Source: Rugamonas brunnea (GTDB lineage Bacteria > Pseudomonadota > Gammaproteobacteria > Burkholderiales > Burkholderiaceae_D). From it: a stretch of 64,000 bases of DNA. Made by a program: the position numbers and the translations under genes. The notes beneath the pieces were generated by a model. That model had not been told where the DNA came from, searched no databases, and was given only the letters and a program-made list of their open reading frames with translations. Position 1 is the first letter of the stretch. Each line of letters opens with the position of its first letter. The stretch covers positions 62,001 to 126,000 of the forward strand of contig NZ_JACEZT010000009.1 of NCBI RefSeq assembly GCF_014042345.1, read 5' to 3'. This document shows positions 35,794-45,297 of the stretch, one piece after another.

Positions 35794-37551
35794 ATGACGA
35801 TCACTCTCGAACACCTGAACCACTGCAGCGCCGAGGAATTCACCCGGCTGCTGCACGGTCTGTACGAACATTCGCCCTGGATCCCGGAACGCGCCGCCGC
35901 CAGCCGTCCCTACGCCACCGTCACCGCCCTCAAACAGGCGCTGGAACAGGTGGTGCGCCAGGCCACCGTGGACGAACAACTGGGCCTGGTGCGCGCCCAC
36001 CCGGAGCTGGCCGGCAAGGCCGCACTGGCCGGCACGCTGACGGCCGAGTCGACCGGTGAACAGGCCAAGGCCGGCCTGACCCAATGCAGCGCCGAGGAAC
36101 TGGCCACGCTGCACCGCCTCAACGCGGAATACAACGCCCGCTTCGGCTTCCCCTTCATCCTCGCGGTGAAGGGCCCGACCGGCAACGGCCTGACGCGCCA
36201 GGAAATCATCGCCCACTTCACGCGCCGCCTGCGCGCCCAGCGCGACGATGAACTGGCCGAATGCCTGCGCCAGATCGGCCGCATCGCCGCCATGCGCCTG
36301 AACCAGTTGATGGACCTCTCGTTCCACTTCGGCCCGACCATTATGGCCTGGTCCGAGATCATCGGCGCCTGGAGCGACGATCCAGACAACCTGACCTGCG
36401 CCTACATGACGCCTGCCCACCGCAAAACGGCCGCCCAACTGGCCGAGTGGATGAAGGAAGCGGGCATGGAAGTCCATATCGACCCGGTCGGCAACGTGGT
36501 GGGCCGCTACCTGTCGGAACGCCCCAACGCCAAGACCCTGATGACCGGCTCGCACTACGACACGGTGCGCAACGGCGGGAAATACGATGGCCGCGAAGGC
36601 ATCCTGCTGCCGGTCGCCGTCGTCAAATACATGCATGAACGCGGCGAACGCCTGCCCTTCCACCTGGAGATCATCGGTTTCTCGGAAGAGGAAGGCGTGC
36701 GCTATCAAAGCACTTTCCTCGGCAGTAATGCCATCATCGGCCAGTTCGACATGGCGCTGCTGGACAAGCAGGACGCCCAGGGCATCACCATGCGCGAAGC
36801 GCTGACCGAAGCCGGTCACGATGTGAGCAGGATCCCCAGCATCGGCCGCAAGCCGGAAGACGTGCTGGCCTTCGTCGAAGTCCATATCGAACAAGGCCCG
36901 GTGCTGCTGAACCGCGACCTGCCGGTGGGCGTGGTCAGTTCCATCGCCGGCAGTTGCCGCTACCAGGTCGAGCTGACCGGCCTGGCCAGCCACGCCGGCA
37001 CCACGCCCATGACCATGCGCAAGGACGCCGCCGCCGCCGCCGCCGAAATCGTGCTGTTCGTCGAGCAGCGCGCCAGCCAGGCGCCGTCGCTGGTGGGCAC
37101 CGTGGGCCAGTTGCAGGTGCCCGACGGTTCCGTCAACGTGATTCCGGGCGCGTGCAAGCTGTCGCTCGACATCCGCGCCGCCGACGACGCCACCCGCGAT
37201 GCGGCCGTGGCCGACATCCTGAACCAGGCCGAGGCCATCTGCGCCCGCCGCCAGGTGGAAATCAAGGTCACGAAGATCATGTCCGCCCCGGCGGCGCCGT
37301 GCGCGCCATGGCTCGTGCGCCAGTTCGCCGCCGCCACCCAACGGTCCGGCGTGGACGTGTTCGAGCTGCCGTCGGGCGCCGGCCACGACGCGATGGCGCT
37401 GGCCCGCATGACCGACGTGGCCATGCTGTTCACGCGCTGCGGCAACGGCGGCATCAGCCACAATCCGCTGGAAACCATGACTGCCGACGATGCCGAAGTC
37501 TCGGCCCAGATCTTCCTGGACTTCCTGCGCTATTTCGAGCCGAAATCCTGA
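35794..37551 (+). CDS. UraD-allantoate amidohydrolase fusion protein
   Basis: A 585-residue fusion. Residues 1 to about 170 are OHCU decarboxylase (UraD), with catalytic His69 in AHPELAGKAAL and the FGFPFILAVKG motif. This domain turns 2-oxo-4-hydroxy-4-carboxy-5-ureidoimidazoline into S-allantoin. Residues about 175-585 are an M20-type allantoate amidohydrolase, with metal ligands in TGSHYDTV (His254, Asp256), GGKYDG (Asp265) and the FSEEEGVRY acidic pair (299-300). It catalyses two non-consecutive steps of urate breakdown. Separate allC and uraD are usual, so the fusion is notable. Allantoinase, the step between, is not in this window. Confidence 0.9.
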   Translation: MTITLEHLNHCSAEEFTRLLHGLYEHSPWIPERAAASRPYATVTALKQALEQVVRQATVDEQLGLVRAHPELAGKAALAGTLTAESTGEQAKAGLTQCSAEELATLHRLNAEYNARFGFPFILAVKGPTGNGLTRQEIIAHFTRRLRAQRDDELAECLRQIGRIAAMRLNQLMDLSFHFGPTIMAWSEIIGAWSDDPDNLTCAYMTPAHRKTAAQLAEWMKEAGMEVHIDPVGNVVGRYLSERPNAKTLMTGSHYDTVRNGGKYDGREGILLPVAVVKYMHERGERLPFHLEIIGFSEEEGVRYQSTFLGSNAIIGQFDMALLDKQDAQGITMREALTEAGHDVSRIPSIGRKPEDVLAFVEVHIEQGPVLLNRDLPVGVVSSIAGSCRYQVELTGLASHAGTTPMTMRKDAAAAAAEIVLFVEQRASQAPSLVGTVGQLQVPDGSVNVIPGACKLSLDIRAADDATRDAAVADILNQAEAICARRQVEIKVTKIMSAPAAPCAPWLVRQFAAATQRSGVDVFELPSGAGHDAMALARMTDVAMLFTRCGNGGISHNPLETMTADDAEVSAQIFLDFLRYFEPKS

Positions 37552-37693
37552 TCGTTTTATCAGACGCAAACGATACAAAAGCAGATTTCTATAATTTATT
37601 GAACATAGTAGCCATGGCGGCCCCGATATTGGTGAGGGGGCCGCTGGCTGCTAACCTGTGCAAACAGCATCAGTTCAACAGCGCGGAGCATCC

Positions 37694-39187
37694 ATGTCAG
37701 AACCTATCCGATTTTTCTATCGCGGCGAAGTCCACACCGTCGCGCAAGGCGCACCGACCCGTACCCTGCTCCAGCACCTGCGGGAAGACCTGCACTGCAC
37801 CGGCACCAAGGAAGGCTGCGCCGAAGGCGATTGCGGCGCCTGCACCGTCGTGGTGGCCGAGCTTCAGCCCAATGGCGAAGTGGCCATGCAGTCGGTGAAC
37901 TCCTGCATCCAGTTCGTCCCCACGCTCGACGGCAAGGCCGTCTTCACCGTGGAAGACCTGCAGCAAGCCGACGGCGCACTGCATCCGGTGCAGGAAGCGC
38001 TGGTCGAATGCCACGGCTCCCAGTGCGGCTTCTGCACGCCCGGCTTCGCCATGTCCCTGTGGAGCCTGTACCTGAAGCAGGAAGGCCAGACCGAAGCGCC
38101 CTGCCGCAAGACCATCGACGAAACCCTGTCCGGTAACCTGTGCCGCTGCACCGGCTACCGTCCCATCATCGACGCCGCGCGCCGCATGGGCGAACTGCCC
38201 GCCGTGCAGTTCGACCGCGCCGCGCTCAAGACGGCGCTGCAAGCCCTCCAACGTGACGCCATGTTCAGCTACAGCCACGACGGCCAGACTTTCTACGCCC
38301 CGCGCACGCTGGCCGAACTGGCCGCGCTGCGGGCCGACAAGCCCAACGCCACCATCGTGGCCGGTTCCACCGACGTGGGCCTGTGGGTCACCAAGCAGAT
38401 GCGCGACCTGGGCGACATGATCTATGTCCGCATGGTCAAGGAACTGCACGACATCGAAACGCGCGACGGCATGCTGCACATCGGCGCGGCCGTGAACCTG
38501 AACGACGCTTACGGCGCCGTCTGCGAACACTACAAGGACGAGCTGACGGAAATGTGGCAGCGCTTCGCCTCCCAGCCTATCCGCAACACGGGCACGCTGG
38601 GCGGCAGCGTCGCCAATGGCTCGCCCATCGGCGACTCGGCGCCGTGGATGATCGCGCTGGGCGCAGAAATCGTGCTGCGCAGCGCCCAGGGACAGCGCGT
38701 ACTGCCGCTGGAGAAGTTCTACCTCGATTACATGAAGAAGGACTGGCAGCCGGGCGAGTTCGTGGAGGCGGTGCGCATTCCGCTGCCGCGCCAAGGCGTC
38801 CAGTTCCGCACCTACAAGCTGGCCAAGCGCTACGACCAGGATATCTCCGCCGTGTGCGGCGCCTACGCCATCACGCTGGACGACGCCGGTATCGTCGGCG
38901 ACGCCCACATCGCCTACGGCGGCATGGCCGCCACCTCGCGCCGGGCGCCGCAAGCCGAAGCAGCCCTGAACGGCAAGCCGTGGAATGAGCAGAACCTGCT
39001 TCTGGCGATGGCTGCCCTGGCCAAGGACTACACCCCGCTGACGGACATGCGCGCCAGCGCCGACTACCGCATGAAGACGGCCCAGAACCTGCTGCGCCGC
39101 TTCTGGCTGGAGACGCGCCCCGACGGCGCCATGCCCATCCAGTCGATCAACGCATTCAACTACGCTGAAGGAGGCGCCGCAGCATGA
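37694..39187 (+). CDS. xdhA: Xanthine dehydrogenase small subunit XdhA
   Basis: A 497-residue iron-sulfur/FAD subunit. The plant-type [2Fe-2S] ligands are at C42, C47 and C50 (EGCAEGDCGAC) plus a further Cys near 71. The second cluster uses C111, C114, C150 and C152 (CGFC and CRC). The FAD domain has VAGSTDVGLWV and GGSVANGSPIGDSAPW. It oxidises xanthine and hypoxanthine to urate together with XdhB, sending electrons to NAD. The ATG at 37694 was chosen at the start of the ferredoxin fold. It overlaps xdhB by 4 nt (ATGA). Confidence 0.94.
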   Translation: MSEPIRFFYRGEVHTVAQGAPTRTLLQHLREDLHCTGTKEGCAEGDCGACTVVVAELQPNGEVAMQSVNSCIQFVPTLDGKAVFTVEDLQQADGALHPVQEALVECHGSQCGFCTPGFAMSLWSLYLKQEGQTEAPCRKTIDETLSGNLCRCTGYRPIIDAARRMGELPAVQFDRAALKTALQALQRDAMFSYSHDGQTFYAPRTLAELAALRADKPNATIVAGSTDVGLWVTKQMRDLGDMIYVRMVKELHDIETRDGMLHIGAAVNLNDAYGAVCEHYKDELTEMWQRFASQPIRNTGTLGGSVANGSPIGDSAPWMIALGAEIVLRSAQGQRVLPLEKFYLDYMKKDWQPGEFVEAVRIPLPRQGVQFRTYKLAKRYDQDISAVCGAYAITLDDAGIVGDAHIAYGGMAATSRRAPQAEAALNGKPWNEQNLLLAMAALAKDYTPLTDMRASADYRMKTAQNLLRRFWLETRPDGAMPIQSINAFNYAEGGAAA

Positions 39188-41535
39188 ACAGCAAAACGGA
39201 AGCTTTCCTGACCCAGCAAGTACCGATGGCCTGGGCCGAAGTGGGCAAGTCCCACAAGCATGAATCGGCCGTGCTGCACGTGCTGGGCGAAGCCACTTAC
39301 ACCGACGATATCCCAGAAGCGCAAGGCACGCTGCACGCCGCGCTGGGGCTGTCGTCCAAGGCACACGCCAATATCCTTTCGATGGATCTTGAGCCGGTGC
39401 GCCGCATGCCCGGCGTGGTGGCCGTGTACACCCACAAGGATATCCCGGGCACCAACGACTGCGGCCCCATCATCCACGACGACCCTATCCTGTCGCCGGG
39501 ACTGGTGCAGTATATCGGCCAGCCCATCTTCATCGTCGTCGCCAAGAGCCACGAGCAGGCGCGCCGCGCCGCCCGCAAGGCCGTGATCGAATACGAGGAA
39601 CTGCCAGCCATCCTGACCCCGCAGGCGGCGCGCGATGCGCAATCGTTCGTGGTGCCGCCCATGCACCTGGCGCGCGGCGACGCGCAGGCGGCCTTCGAAC
39701 GCTCGAAGCACCGTCTCAAGGGCGAGCTGCAGGTGGGCGGCCAGGAGCAGTTCTACCTGGAAGGCCAGATCGCCTACGCCGTGCCGAAGGAAGGCGACGG
39801 CATGCACGTCTACTGCTCGACCCAGCACCCGACCGAAATGCAGCACGTGGTGGCGCACGCCCTGCACCGCCATTCGCACGACATCGTTGTCGAATGCCGC
39901 CGCATGGGCGGTGCGTTCGGCGGCAAGGAATCGCAGTCGGCGCTGTGGGCCGCCTGCGCTGCCATCTCAGCCGCGCGCACCAAGCGTCCCGTCAAGCTGC
40001 GCGCCGACCGCGACGACGACATGATGGTGACCGGCAAACGCCACTGCTTCTACTACGAATACGAGATCGGCTACGGCGACGATGGCCGCATCAGCGCCGC
40101 CAAGGTGCAGATGGTGTCGCGCGCCGGTTTCTCGGCCGACCTGTCGGCCCCGGTGGCCACGCGCGCCGTCTGCCACTTCGACAACACCTACTACCTGGGT
40201 GACGTCGACATCCGCGCCATGTGCGGCAAGACCAACACCCAGTCCAACACCGCCTTCCGTGGTTTCGGCGGCCCGCAGGGCGCCATCGCCATCGAATACA
40301 TCGTCGACGAGATCGCGCGCAACCTGGGCATGGATGCGCTGGACGTCCGCAAGATCAACTTCTACGGCCGCAACGACGAGGAAGGCCGCAACGTCACGCA
40401 GTACGGCCAGAAGATCGTCGACAACGTGATCCACGAACTGGTGGAACAACTGGTCAGCGAGAGCGACTACCGCAAGCGCCGCGACGAGATCAACGCCTTC
40501 AATGCCACCAGCCCCGTGCTCAAACGCGGCCTGGCACTGACCCCGGTCAAGTTCGGCATCGCCTTCAACGTCACCCATTTCAACCAGGCCGGCGCGCTGG
40601 TGCACGTGTACACGGACGGTTCGGTGCTGGTCAACCACGGCGGCACGGAAATGGGCCAGGGCATCAACACCAAGGTATGCCAGGTGGTGGCGCATGAACT
40701 GGGCATTTCCCTGGACCTGGTGCGCGCCAGCGCCACCAACACCAGCAAAGTGGCCAACACCTCCGCCACGGCCGCTTCCACGGGCGCGGACCTGAACGGC
40801 AAGGCCGCGCAGGATGCCGCGCACACAATCCGCAAGCGCCTGGCCGAATTCGCCGTCAAGCTGCACGGCGGCGCGGTGGAGGATGTGCGCTTCGAGGCAG
40901 GCCAGATCGTCGTCAACGGCAGCGCCGTGCCCTTCCCTGAACTGGTGCAAAAAGCCTACATGGCACGCGTCCAGCTGTGGTCGGACGGCTTCTACGCCAC
41001 GCCGGGTCTGCACTGGGACCCGAAAACCATGAGCGGCAACCCGTTCTCGTACTATGCCTACGGCGCCTCCGTGTCGGAAGTGGTGGTCGATACGCTGACC
41101 GGGGAATGGAAGCTGCTGAAAGTGAACGCGCTGTACGACGCGGGCCAGTCGCTCAACCCGGCGATCGACGTGGGCCAGGTGGAAGGCGCCTTCGTGCAGG
41201 GCATGGGCTGGCTCACCACCGAGGAACTGTGGTGGAACGCCAGCGGCAAGCTGATGACGCACGCGCCGTCCACCTACAAGATCCCCGGCGTGTCGGACTG
41301 CCCGGAGAACTTCGATATCCGCCTGTTCAAGAACCGCAACGTGACCGACAGCATCCACCGTTCCAAGGCGGTTGGCGAACCGCCGCTGCTGCTGCCGTTC
41401 TCCGTGTTCCTGGCCATCCGCGATGCCTGCTCCAGCGTGGCGAACCACAAGTTCAACCCGCCGCTGCGCGCACCGGCCACCAGCGAAGCGATCCTGAACG
41501 CCATCAGCGCCGTGCAGGAACTGGCGCAAGGCTGA
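39184..41535 (+). CDS. xdhB: Xanthine dehydrogenase molybdenum subunit XdhB
   Basis: A 783-residue molybdopterin subunit. Family motifs are GQEQFYLEGQ, the RGFGGPQGA loop that touches the cofactor, and VGEPPLLLPFSVF with the catalytic Glu at residue 732. It forms the purine hydroxylation site of XdhAB and needs XdhC for insertion of the sulfurated cofactor. Its start overlaps the xdhA stop. xdhC begins 6 nt after its stop, indicating one operon. Confidence 0.95.
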   Translation: MNSKTEAFLTQQVPMAWAEVGKSHKHESAVLHVLGEATYTDDIPEAQGTLHAALGLSSKAHANILSMDLEPVRRMPGVVAVYTHKDIPGTNDCGPIIHDDPILSPGLVQYIGQPIFIVVAKSHEQARRAARKAVIEYEELPAILTPQAARDAQSFVVPPMHLARGDAQAAFERSKHRLKGELQVGGQEQFYLEGQIAYAVPKEGDGMHVYCSTQHPTEMQHVVAHALHRHSHDIVVECRRMGGAFGGKESQSALWAACAAISAARTKRPVKLRADRDDDMMVTGKRHCFYYEYEIGYGDDGRISAAKVQMVSRAGFSADLSAPVATRAVCHFDNTYYLGDVDIRAMCGKTNTQSNTAFRGFGGPQGAIAIEYIVDEIARNLGMDALDVRKINFYGRNDEEGRNVTQYGQKIVDNVIHELVEQLVSESDYRKRRDEINAFNATSPVLKRGLALTPVKFGIAFNVTHFNQAGALVHVYTDGSVLVNHGGTEMGQGINTKVCQVVAHELGISLDLVRASATNTSKVANTSATAASTGADLNGKAAQDAAHTIRKRLAEFAVKLHGGAVEDVRFEAGQIVVNGSAVPFPELVQKAYMARVQLWSDGFYATPGLHWDPKTMSGNPFSYYAYGASVSEVVVDTLTGEWKLLKVNALYDAGQSLNPAIDVGQVEGAFVQGMGWLTTEELWWNASGKLMTHAPSTYKIPGVSDCPENFDIRLFKNRNVTDSIHRSKAVGEPPLLLPFSVFLAIRDACSSVANHKFNPPLRAPATSEAILNAISAVQELAQG

Positions 41536-41540
41536 ACGAC

Positions 41541-42650
41541 ATGGCCAACGATCTGTCCTCCCCGACCGACGCGCTGGTGGCCGCCGCCGCGCTGGCCGAG
41601 CCGCGCGTGCTAGTGACGGTGGCGCAGGTGGCCGGCTCGGCGCCACGCGAGGCGGGCGCCAAGATGCTCGTCACCCGGGCTGGCGCCTACGACACCATCG
41701 GCGGCGGCCACCTGGAAATGCGCGCCACCGACATCGCCCGCGAGATGCTGGCCATGCCGGCCGGTTCGTTGGCGGCGCAGCGGCGGCTCGAACGTTTCCC
41801 GCTCGGTCCCAGCCTGGGCCAGTGCTGCGGTGGCGTTGTGCATCTGGCGTTCGAACGCGTCATGCCGGAGGCGGACGCGCATTTCGCCACGCTGGTGCGG
41901 CGCAAAGGGGAAGGACGCGATAGCTGGCGCCTGCTGCCACTTGGCTCCACGGAGGCGGCCAGCATGTACGACGCGGCCGGCCTGCGCCTGTCCGGCAACG
42001 GCCCCGCCCTGCTACCCCTGCCCGGCTCCGGCCACGGCGCCGAATGCACGCTGAGGCTGGACGACGAGGGCCGCCAGTGGCTGGTTGACGCCTGCCTGCC
42101 GTACCGCCCGCGCCTGTACCTGTTCGGCGCCGGCCACGTGGGCGCAGCCATCGTGCGCGCGCTCGCGGAGCTGCCATGCCAGGTGGTGTGGATCGACGAA
42201 CGCGAGGACATGTTCCCGTCCGCCCTTCCGGCCAATACGCGCATCGAGGCGACCGACACGCCGGAAGCCGTCATCGAAGAAGCGCCGGCTGGCGCCAGCT
42301 TCCTCGTACTCACGCACAGCCACGCGCTGGACCAGCAACTATCCGAACATATCCTGCGCCGCACGGACTTCACGTGGTTCGGCCTGATCGGATCGGCCAC
42401 CAAGCGTGTACAATTCGAACGACGCCTGTGCGAGCGTGGCATCCCGGCCGAGCGCATGGCAGAGATGACTTGCCCGATCGGCCTGCCCGGCATCCGCGAC
42501 AAGGCGCCCGCCGTCATCGCCGTTTCCGTCGCCGCGCAACTGATGCAAGTATGGGAGGCGGCAGCGCATGCCCAAGCCCATGTCTTGCCAGCGGACACCA
42601 ACACAGCGCCGGCCAGTAAGCCAACCCAGGACAACCCATGCATCGCCTGA
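41541..42650 (+). CDS. xdhC: Xanthine dehydrogenase accessory protein XdhC
   Basis: A 369-residue protein that binds the molybdenum cofactor and helps sulfurate and insert it into XdhB. An N-terminal XdhC/CoxI domain has TVAQVAGSAPREAGAKMLV and GGGHLEMRA. A C-terminal Rossmann domain has LFGAGHVGAAIVRAL (from about 193) and FGLIGSATKR. The ATG at 41541 is 6 nt after xdhB. The tail after about residue 345 is low in conservation. The double-hairpin repeat follows before guaD. Confidence 0.92.
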   Translation: MANDLSSPTDALVAAAALAEPRVLVTVAQVAGSAPREAGAKMLVTRAGAYDTIGGGHLEMRATDIAREMLAMPAGSLAAQRRLERFPLGPSLGQCCGGVVHLAFERVMPEADAHFATLVRRKGEGRDSWRLLPLGSTEAASMYDAAGLRLSGNGPALLPLPGSGHGAECTLRLDDEGRQWLVDACLPYRPRLYLFGAGHVGAAIVRALAELPCQVVWIDEREDMFPSALPANTRIEATDTPEAVIEEAPAGASFLVLTHSHALDQQLSEHILRRTDFTWFGLIGSATKRVQFERRLCERGIPAERMAEMTCPIGLPGIRDKAPAVIAVSVAAQLMQVWEAAAHAQAHVLPADTNTAPASKPTQDNPCIA

Positions 42651-42767
42651 TTCTTTCCATGTCGCCCGCCCAGCAGGCGCTCTCACTCTCCGGCAGCGCC
42701 GGGGCGGGAGCGTCGCATCGCTGTATATCCCACTAGCCGCCGCGCTAGCTTCCGCTTTACCATCGCC

Positions 42768-42846
42768 GTCGTTCCCGCGAACGCGGGAACCCATACGCCG
42801 TCCCGATACCAGCGGCCCATGGATTCCCGCCTGCGCGGGAACGACG
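42768..42846. repeat. Double-hairpin intergenic repeat, copy 2
   Basis: A 79-bp unit like the one at 33057-33137, with hairpins GTTCCCGCGAACGCGGGAAC (42771-42790) and ATTCCCGCC-TG-CGCGGGAA type (42823-42841) separated by a spacer starting CCATACG. It lies between xdhC and guaD. Sequence change in both stems keeps pairing (ATTCCC/GGGAAT in copy 1 versus GTTCCC/GGGAAC here), which suggests the structure matters or was inherited from a structured element. Confidence 0.8.
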
Positions 42847-42896
42847 GGCAACGAATTCTCAACGCATTCAAGCATCGACAGTTTCAAGGAATTATC

Positions 42897-44216
42897 ATGG
42901 CAAGCACACCCACGTCCGGCACCTTCCAGGCCTACCGCGCCGGCCTGCTGCACTTTAACGACGATCCGGCCTACCACGCCAACGCCCACCACTGGCACGA
43001 GGACGGCCTGTTGATCGTCAACGACGGCAAGGTCCACATGGCAGGCGACTACGCCCAACTGGTGCACCTGCTGCCCGAGGGGACGCCCGTGCACGACTAT
43101 CGTGGGAAGCTGATCACTCCCGGCTTCATCGACACCCACGTACATTACCCGCAGACGGACATGATCGCCTCGCCCGCACCGGGCCTGCTGCCCTGGCTGG
43201 AAAAGTACACCTTCCCCACCGAGCGCAAATTCGCCGACCCGGCGCACGCCACCAGCGTGGCCAGCTTCTTCCTCGATGAACTGACCCGCTGCGGCACCAC
43301 CACCGCCATGGTCTACTGCACCGTGCACCCGCAATCGGTGGATGCCTTCTTCGGCGAGAGCCAGAAGCGCAACCTGCGCATGGTGGCCGGCAAGGTGCTG
43401 ATGGACCGCCATTGCCCCGACTTCCTGCGCGACACGGCGGAATCGGGCGTACGCGAAAGCGAAGAACTGATCAAGCGCTGGCATAACAATGGCCGCCAGC
43501 TGTACGCGATCACGCCCCGCTTCGCGCCCACCTCCACGGAAGCCCAGCTCGAAATGGCGGGCGCCTTGGCCAAGGCCTATCCGGACACCTTCCTGCAAAC
43601 CCACGTGGCGGAAAACACGGACGAAGTGGCTTGGGTCAAATCGCTATTCCCCAACGCCCGCAGCTACATGGACGTGTACGACCACTACGGCATGCTGCGC
43701 CCGCGTTCCATGTATGCGCACTGCATCTGGCTGGACGACGCCGACCGCGCCCGCATGGCCGACACCAAATCCGCCATCTCGATCTGCCCCACGTCCAACC
43801 TGTTCCTCGGCAGCGGCCTGTTCGACTTCGAACGCGCCGACGCGGCGCAAGTTCCGCTGTCGCTGGCCACCGACGTCGGCGGCGGCACGTCGTTCTCCAT
43901 GCTGCAGACGATGAACGAAGCCTACAAAGTCGCACGCATGGGCGGCACCTACCTGCAAGCGATGCGCATGTTCTACCTGGCCACGCTGGGCGGCGCCCGC
44001 AGCATGCAGCTGGAAGGTACGATCGGCAATTTCGCACCGGGCACGGAGGCGGACTTCGTGGTGCTCGATCCGAAGGCCACGCCGCTGCTGGCGCGCCGCA
44101 CGGAGCGCACCGAGAGCCTGGAAGAACTGCTGTTCGCGATCGCGCTGCTGGGCGACGACCGCACCGTGGCCGCCACCTACGCGGCCGGCAACCGTGTGCA
44201 TCAACGCGAGGACTAA
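42897..44216 (+). CDS. guaD: Guanine deaminase
   Basis: A 439-residue amidohydrolase that converts guanine to xanthine and ammonia. The metal-binding PGFIDTHVHYPQTDM has His81 and His83. Further signature regions are LPWLEKYTFPTE, LQTHVAENTDEV, YAHCIWLDD and SLATDVGGGTSFSML. The start ATG 42897 follows AAGGA. It feeds XdhABC with xanthine. The next gene begins 2 nt after its stop, so they are co-transcribed. Confidence 0.93.
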   Translation: MASTPTSGTFQAYRAGLLHFNDDPAYHANAHHWHEDGLLIVNDGKVHMAGDYAQLVHLLPEGTPVHDYRGKLITPGFIDTHVHYPQTDMIASPAPGLLPWLEKYTFPTERKFADPAHATSVASFFLDELTRCGTTTAMVYCTVHPQSVDAFFGESQKRNLRMVAGKVLMDRHCPDFLRDTAESGVRESEELIKRWHNNGRQLYAITPRFAPTSTEAQLEMAGALAKAYPDTFLQTHVAENTDEVAWVKSLFPNARSYMDVYDHYGMLRPRSMYAHCIWLDDADRARMADTKSAISICPTSNLFLGSGLFDFERADAAQVPLSLATDVGGGTSFSMLQTMNEAYKVARMGGTYLQAMRMFYLATLGGARSMQLEGTIGNFAPGTEADFVVLDPKATPLLARRTERTESLEELLFAIALLGDDRTVAATYAAGNRVHQRED

Positions 44217-44218
44217 TC

Positions 44219-44998
44219 ATGGACCGGCTCTGCAACGAAGGCAGGGCCGCGCTGCCCACGCCCGGCGTGACCAGCGCGGCCGAATGGCAAATCCGGATCG
44301 ACCTGGCCGCCTGCTACCGCCTGTGCGCGCTGTACGGCTGGGACGACGTGATCTACACCCACATCACCGCCGCCATCCCGGACCAGCCCGGCCATTACCT
44401 GATCAATCCTTTCGGCCTGCGCTTCGATGAGGTGCGCGCCTCCAACCTGGTCAAAGTCGACCACGCGGGAAATATCGTCTGCCGTTCGGGCCATCCCGTC
44501 AACCGCGCCGGTTTCGCGCTGCATGCCGCCGTACATGGCGCGCGGCCAGAACTCGGCTGCGTCATGCACCTGCATAACGCCAACGCCATCGCCGTGGGCG
44601 CCCAGGAAGAAGGCTTGCTGCCGCTGTCATCCCACGCGCTGCGCTTCTACCAGCAACTGGCTTACCACGACTACGAGGGGCTGGTGCTGACCATGCCCGA
44701 AGCGGCGCGGTTGGTGGAACGGCTGGGCGCATTTCCCGCACTGCTGTTGCGTAACCATGGCTCGCTCGTGTGCGGCCGCACGGTCGCAGAAGCCTTCGTG
44801 CGGATGGAAACGCTGGACAAGGCTTGCGGTTTCCAGCTCAAGGCCCAGGCGGGCGGCGCGCCGTTGCACACGCCGCCACATGCCATCTGCGCCCAGGCCC
44901 AACGCGACCTGGAGGCTGGCGGCGCGCTGGAAGGCACACTGGAATGGCCTGCGCTCCTGCGCAAGCTCGATCAACTCAGCCCGGGCTACCGTGGCTGA
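44219..44998 (+). CDS. Class II aldolase/adducin-family protein
   Basis: A 259-residue protein with a class II aldolase fold. It has metal ligands in MHLHNANA (His117 and His119) and a third His in LLRNHGSLVCG, with the family feature NRAGFALHAAVHGARPELG. Members are metal-dependent aldolases, epimerases or decarboxylases acting on small sugar or keto acids. It starts 2 nt after guaD and so belongs to the purine operon. A link to late ureide breakdown is tempting but not shown. Substrate unknown. Confidence 0.82.
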   Translation: MDRLCNEGRAALPTPGVTSAAEWQIRIDLAACYRLCALYGWDDVIYTHITAAIPDQPGHYLINPFGLRFDEVRASNLVKVDHAGNIVCRSGHPVNRAGFALHAAVHGARPELGCVMHLHNANAIAVGAQEEGLLPLSSHALRFYQQLAYHDYEGLVLTMPEAARLVERLGAFPALLLRNHGSLVCGRTVAEAFVRMETLDKACGFQLKAQAGGAPLHTPPHAICAQAQRDLEAGGALEGTLEWPALLRKLDQLSPGYRG

Positions 44999-45044
44999 AT
45001 CAACTGGCTGCATCAATTGGCCGTATCAACGACGAGGAGACACT

Positions 45045-45233
45045 ATGCCCACCATTAACGTCCAGGTTTTCGAGGGGCGCACGCCGGAACAGAAGCGCGC
45101 GTTCGTCAAGGCCGTCACCGAAGCGACCGTGAAAACGCTGGGCGCCACGCCCGAATCGGTCGACATCATCATCCACGAGTTGAAGAAGGAAGACTGGGCC
45201 ACCGCCGGCATCCTGTGGTCGGACCGGTCCTGA
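45045..45233 (+). CDS. 4-oxalocrotonate tautomerase-family enzyme
   Basis: A 62-residue protein starting Met-Pro, so that after Met removal Pro1 acts as catalytic base, as in 4-oxalocrotonate tautomerases. The body PTINVQVFEGRTPEQKRA and a later IIIHELKKEDWATAGILWSD are typical of the family. A GAGGAG site precedes the ATG. It follows the aldolase-family gene by 46 nt in the purine operon. It would move a proton between enol and keto forms; its substrate is unknown. Confidence 0.87.
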   Translation: MPTINVQVFEGRTPEQKRAFVKAVTEATVKTLGATPESVDIIIHELKKEDWATAGILWSDRS

Positions 45234-45297
45234 GCCGGGGTCATACCGACGGGCCGGGTCTATAATCTCGCTTTGACGCCAATTGACGAGGAGCGAA

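Noticed and set aside
33057..42846. Repeats at 33057 and 42768 considered as CRISPR or insertion-sequence ends
   Set aside because: Only two units, 9.6 kb apart, without regular spacers, cas genes or transposase. They are double-hairpin intergenic repeats.
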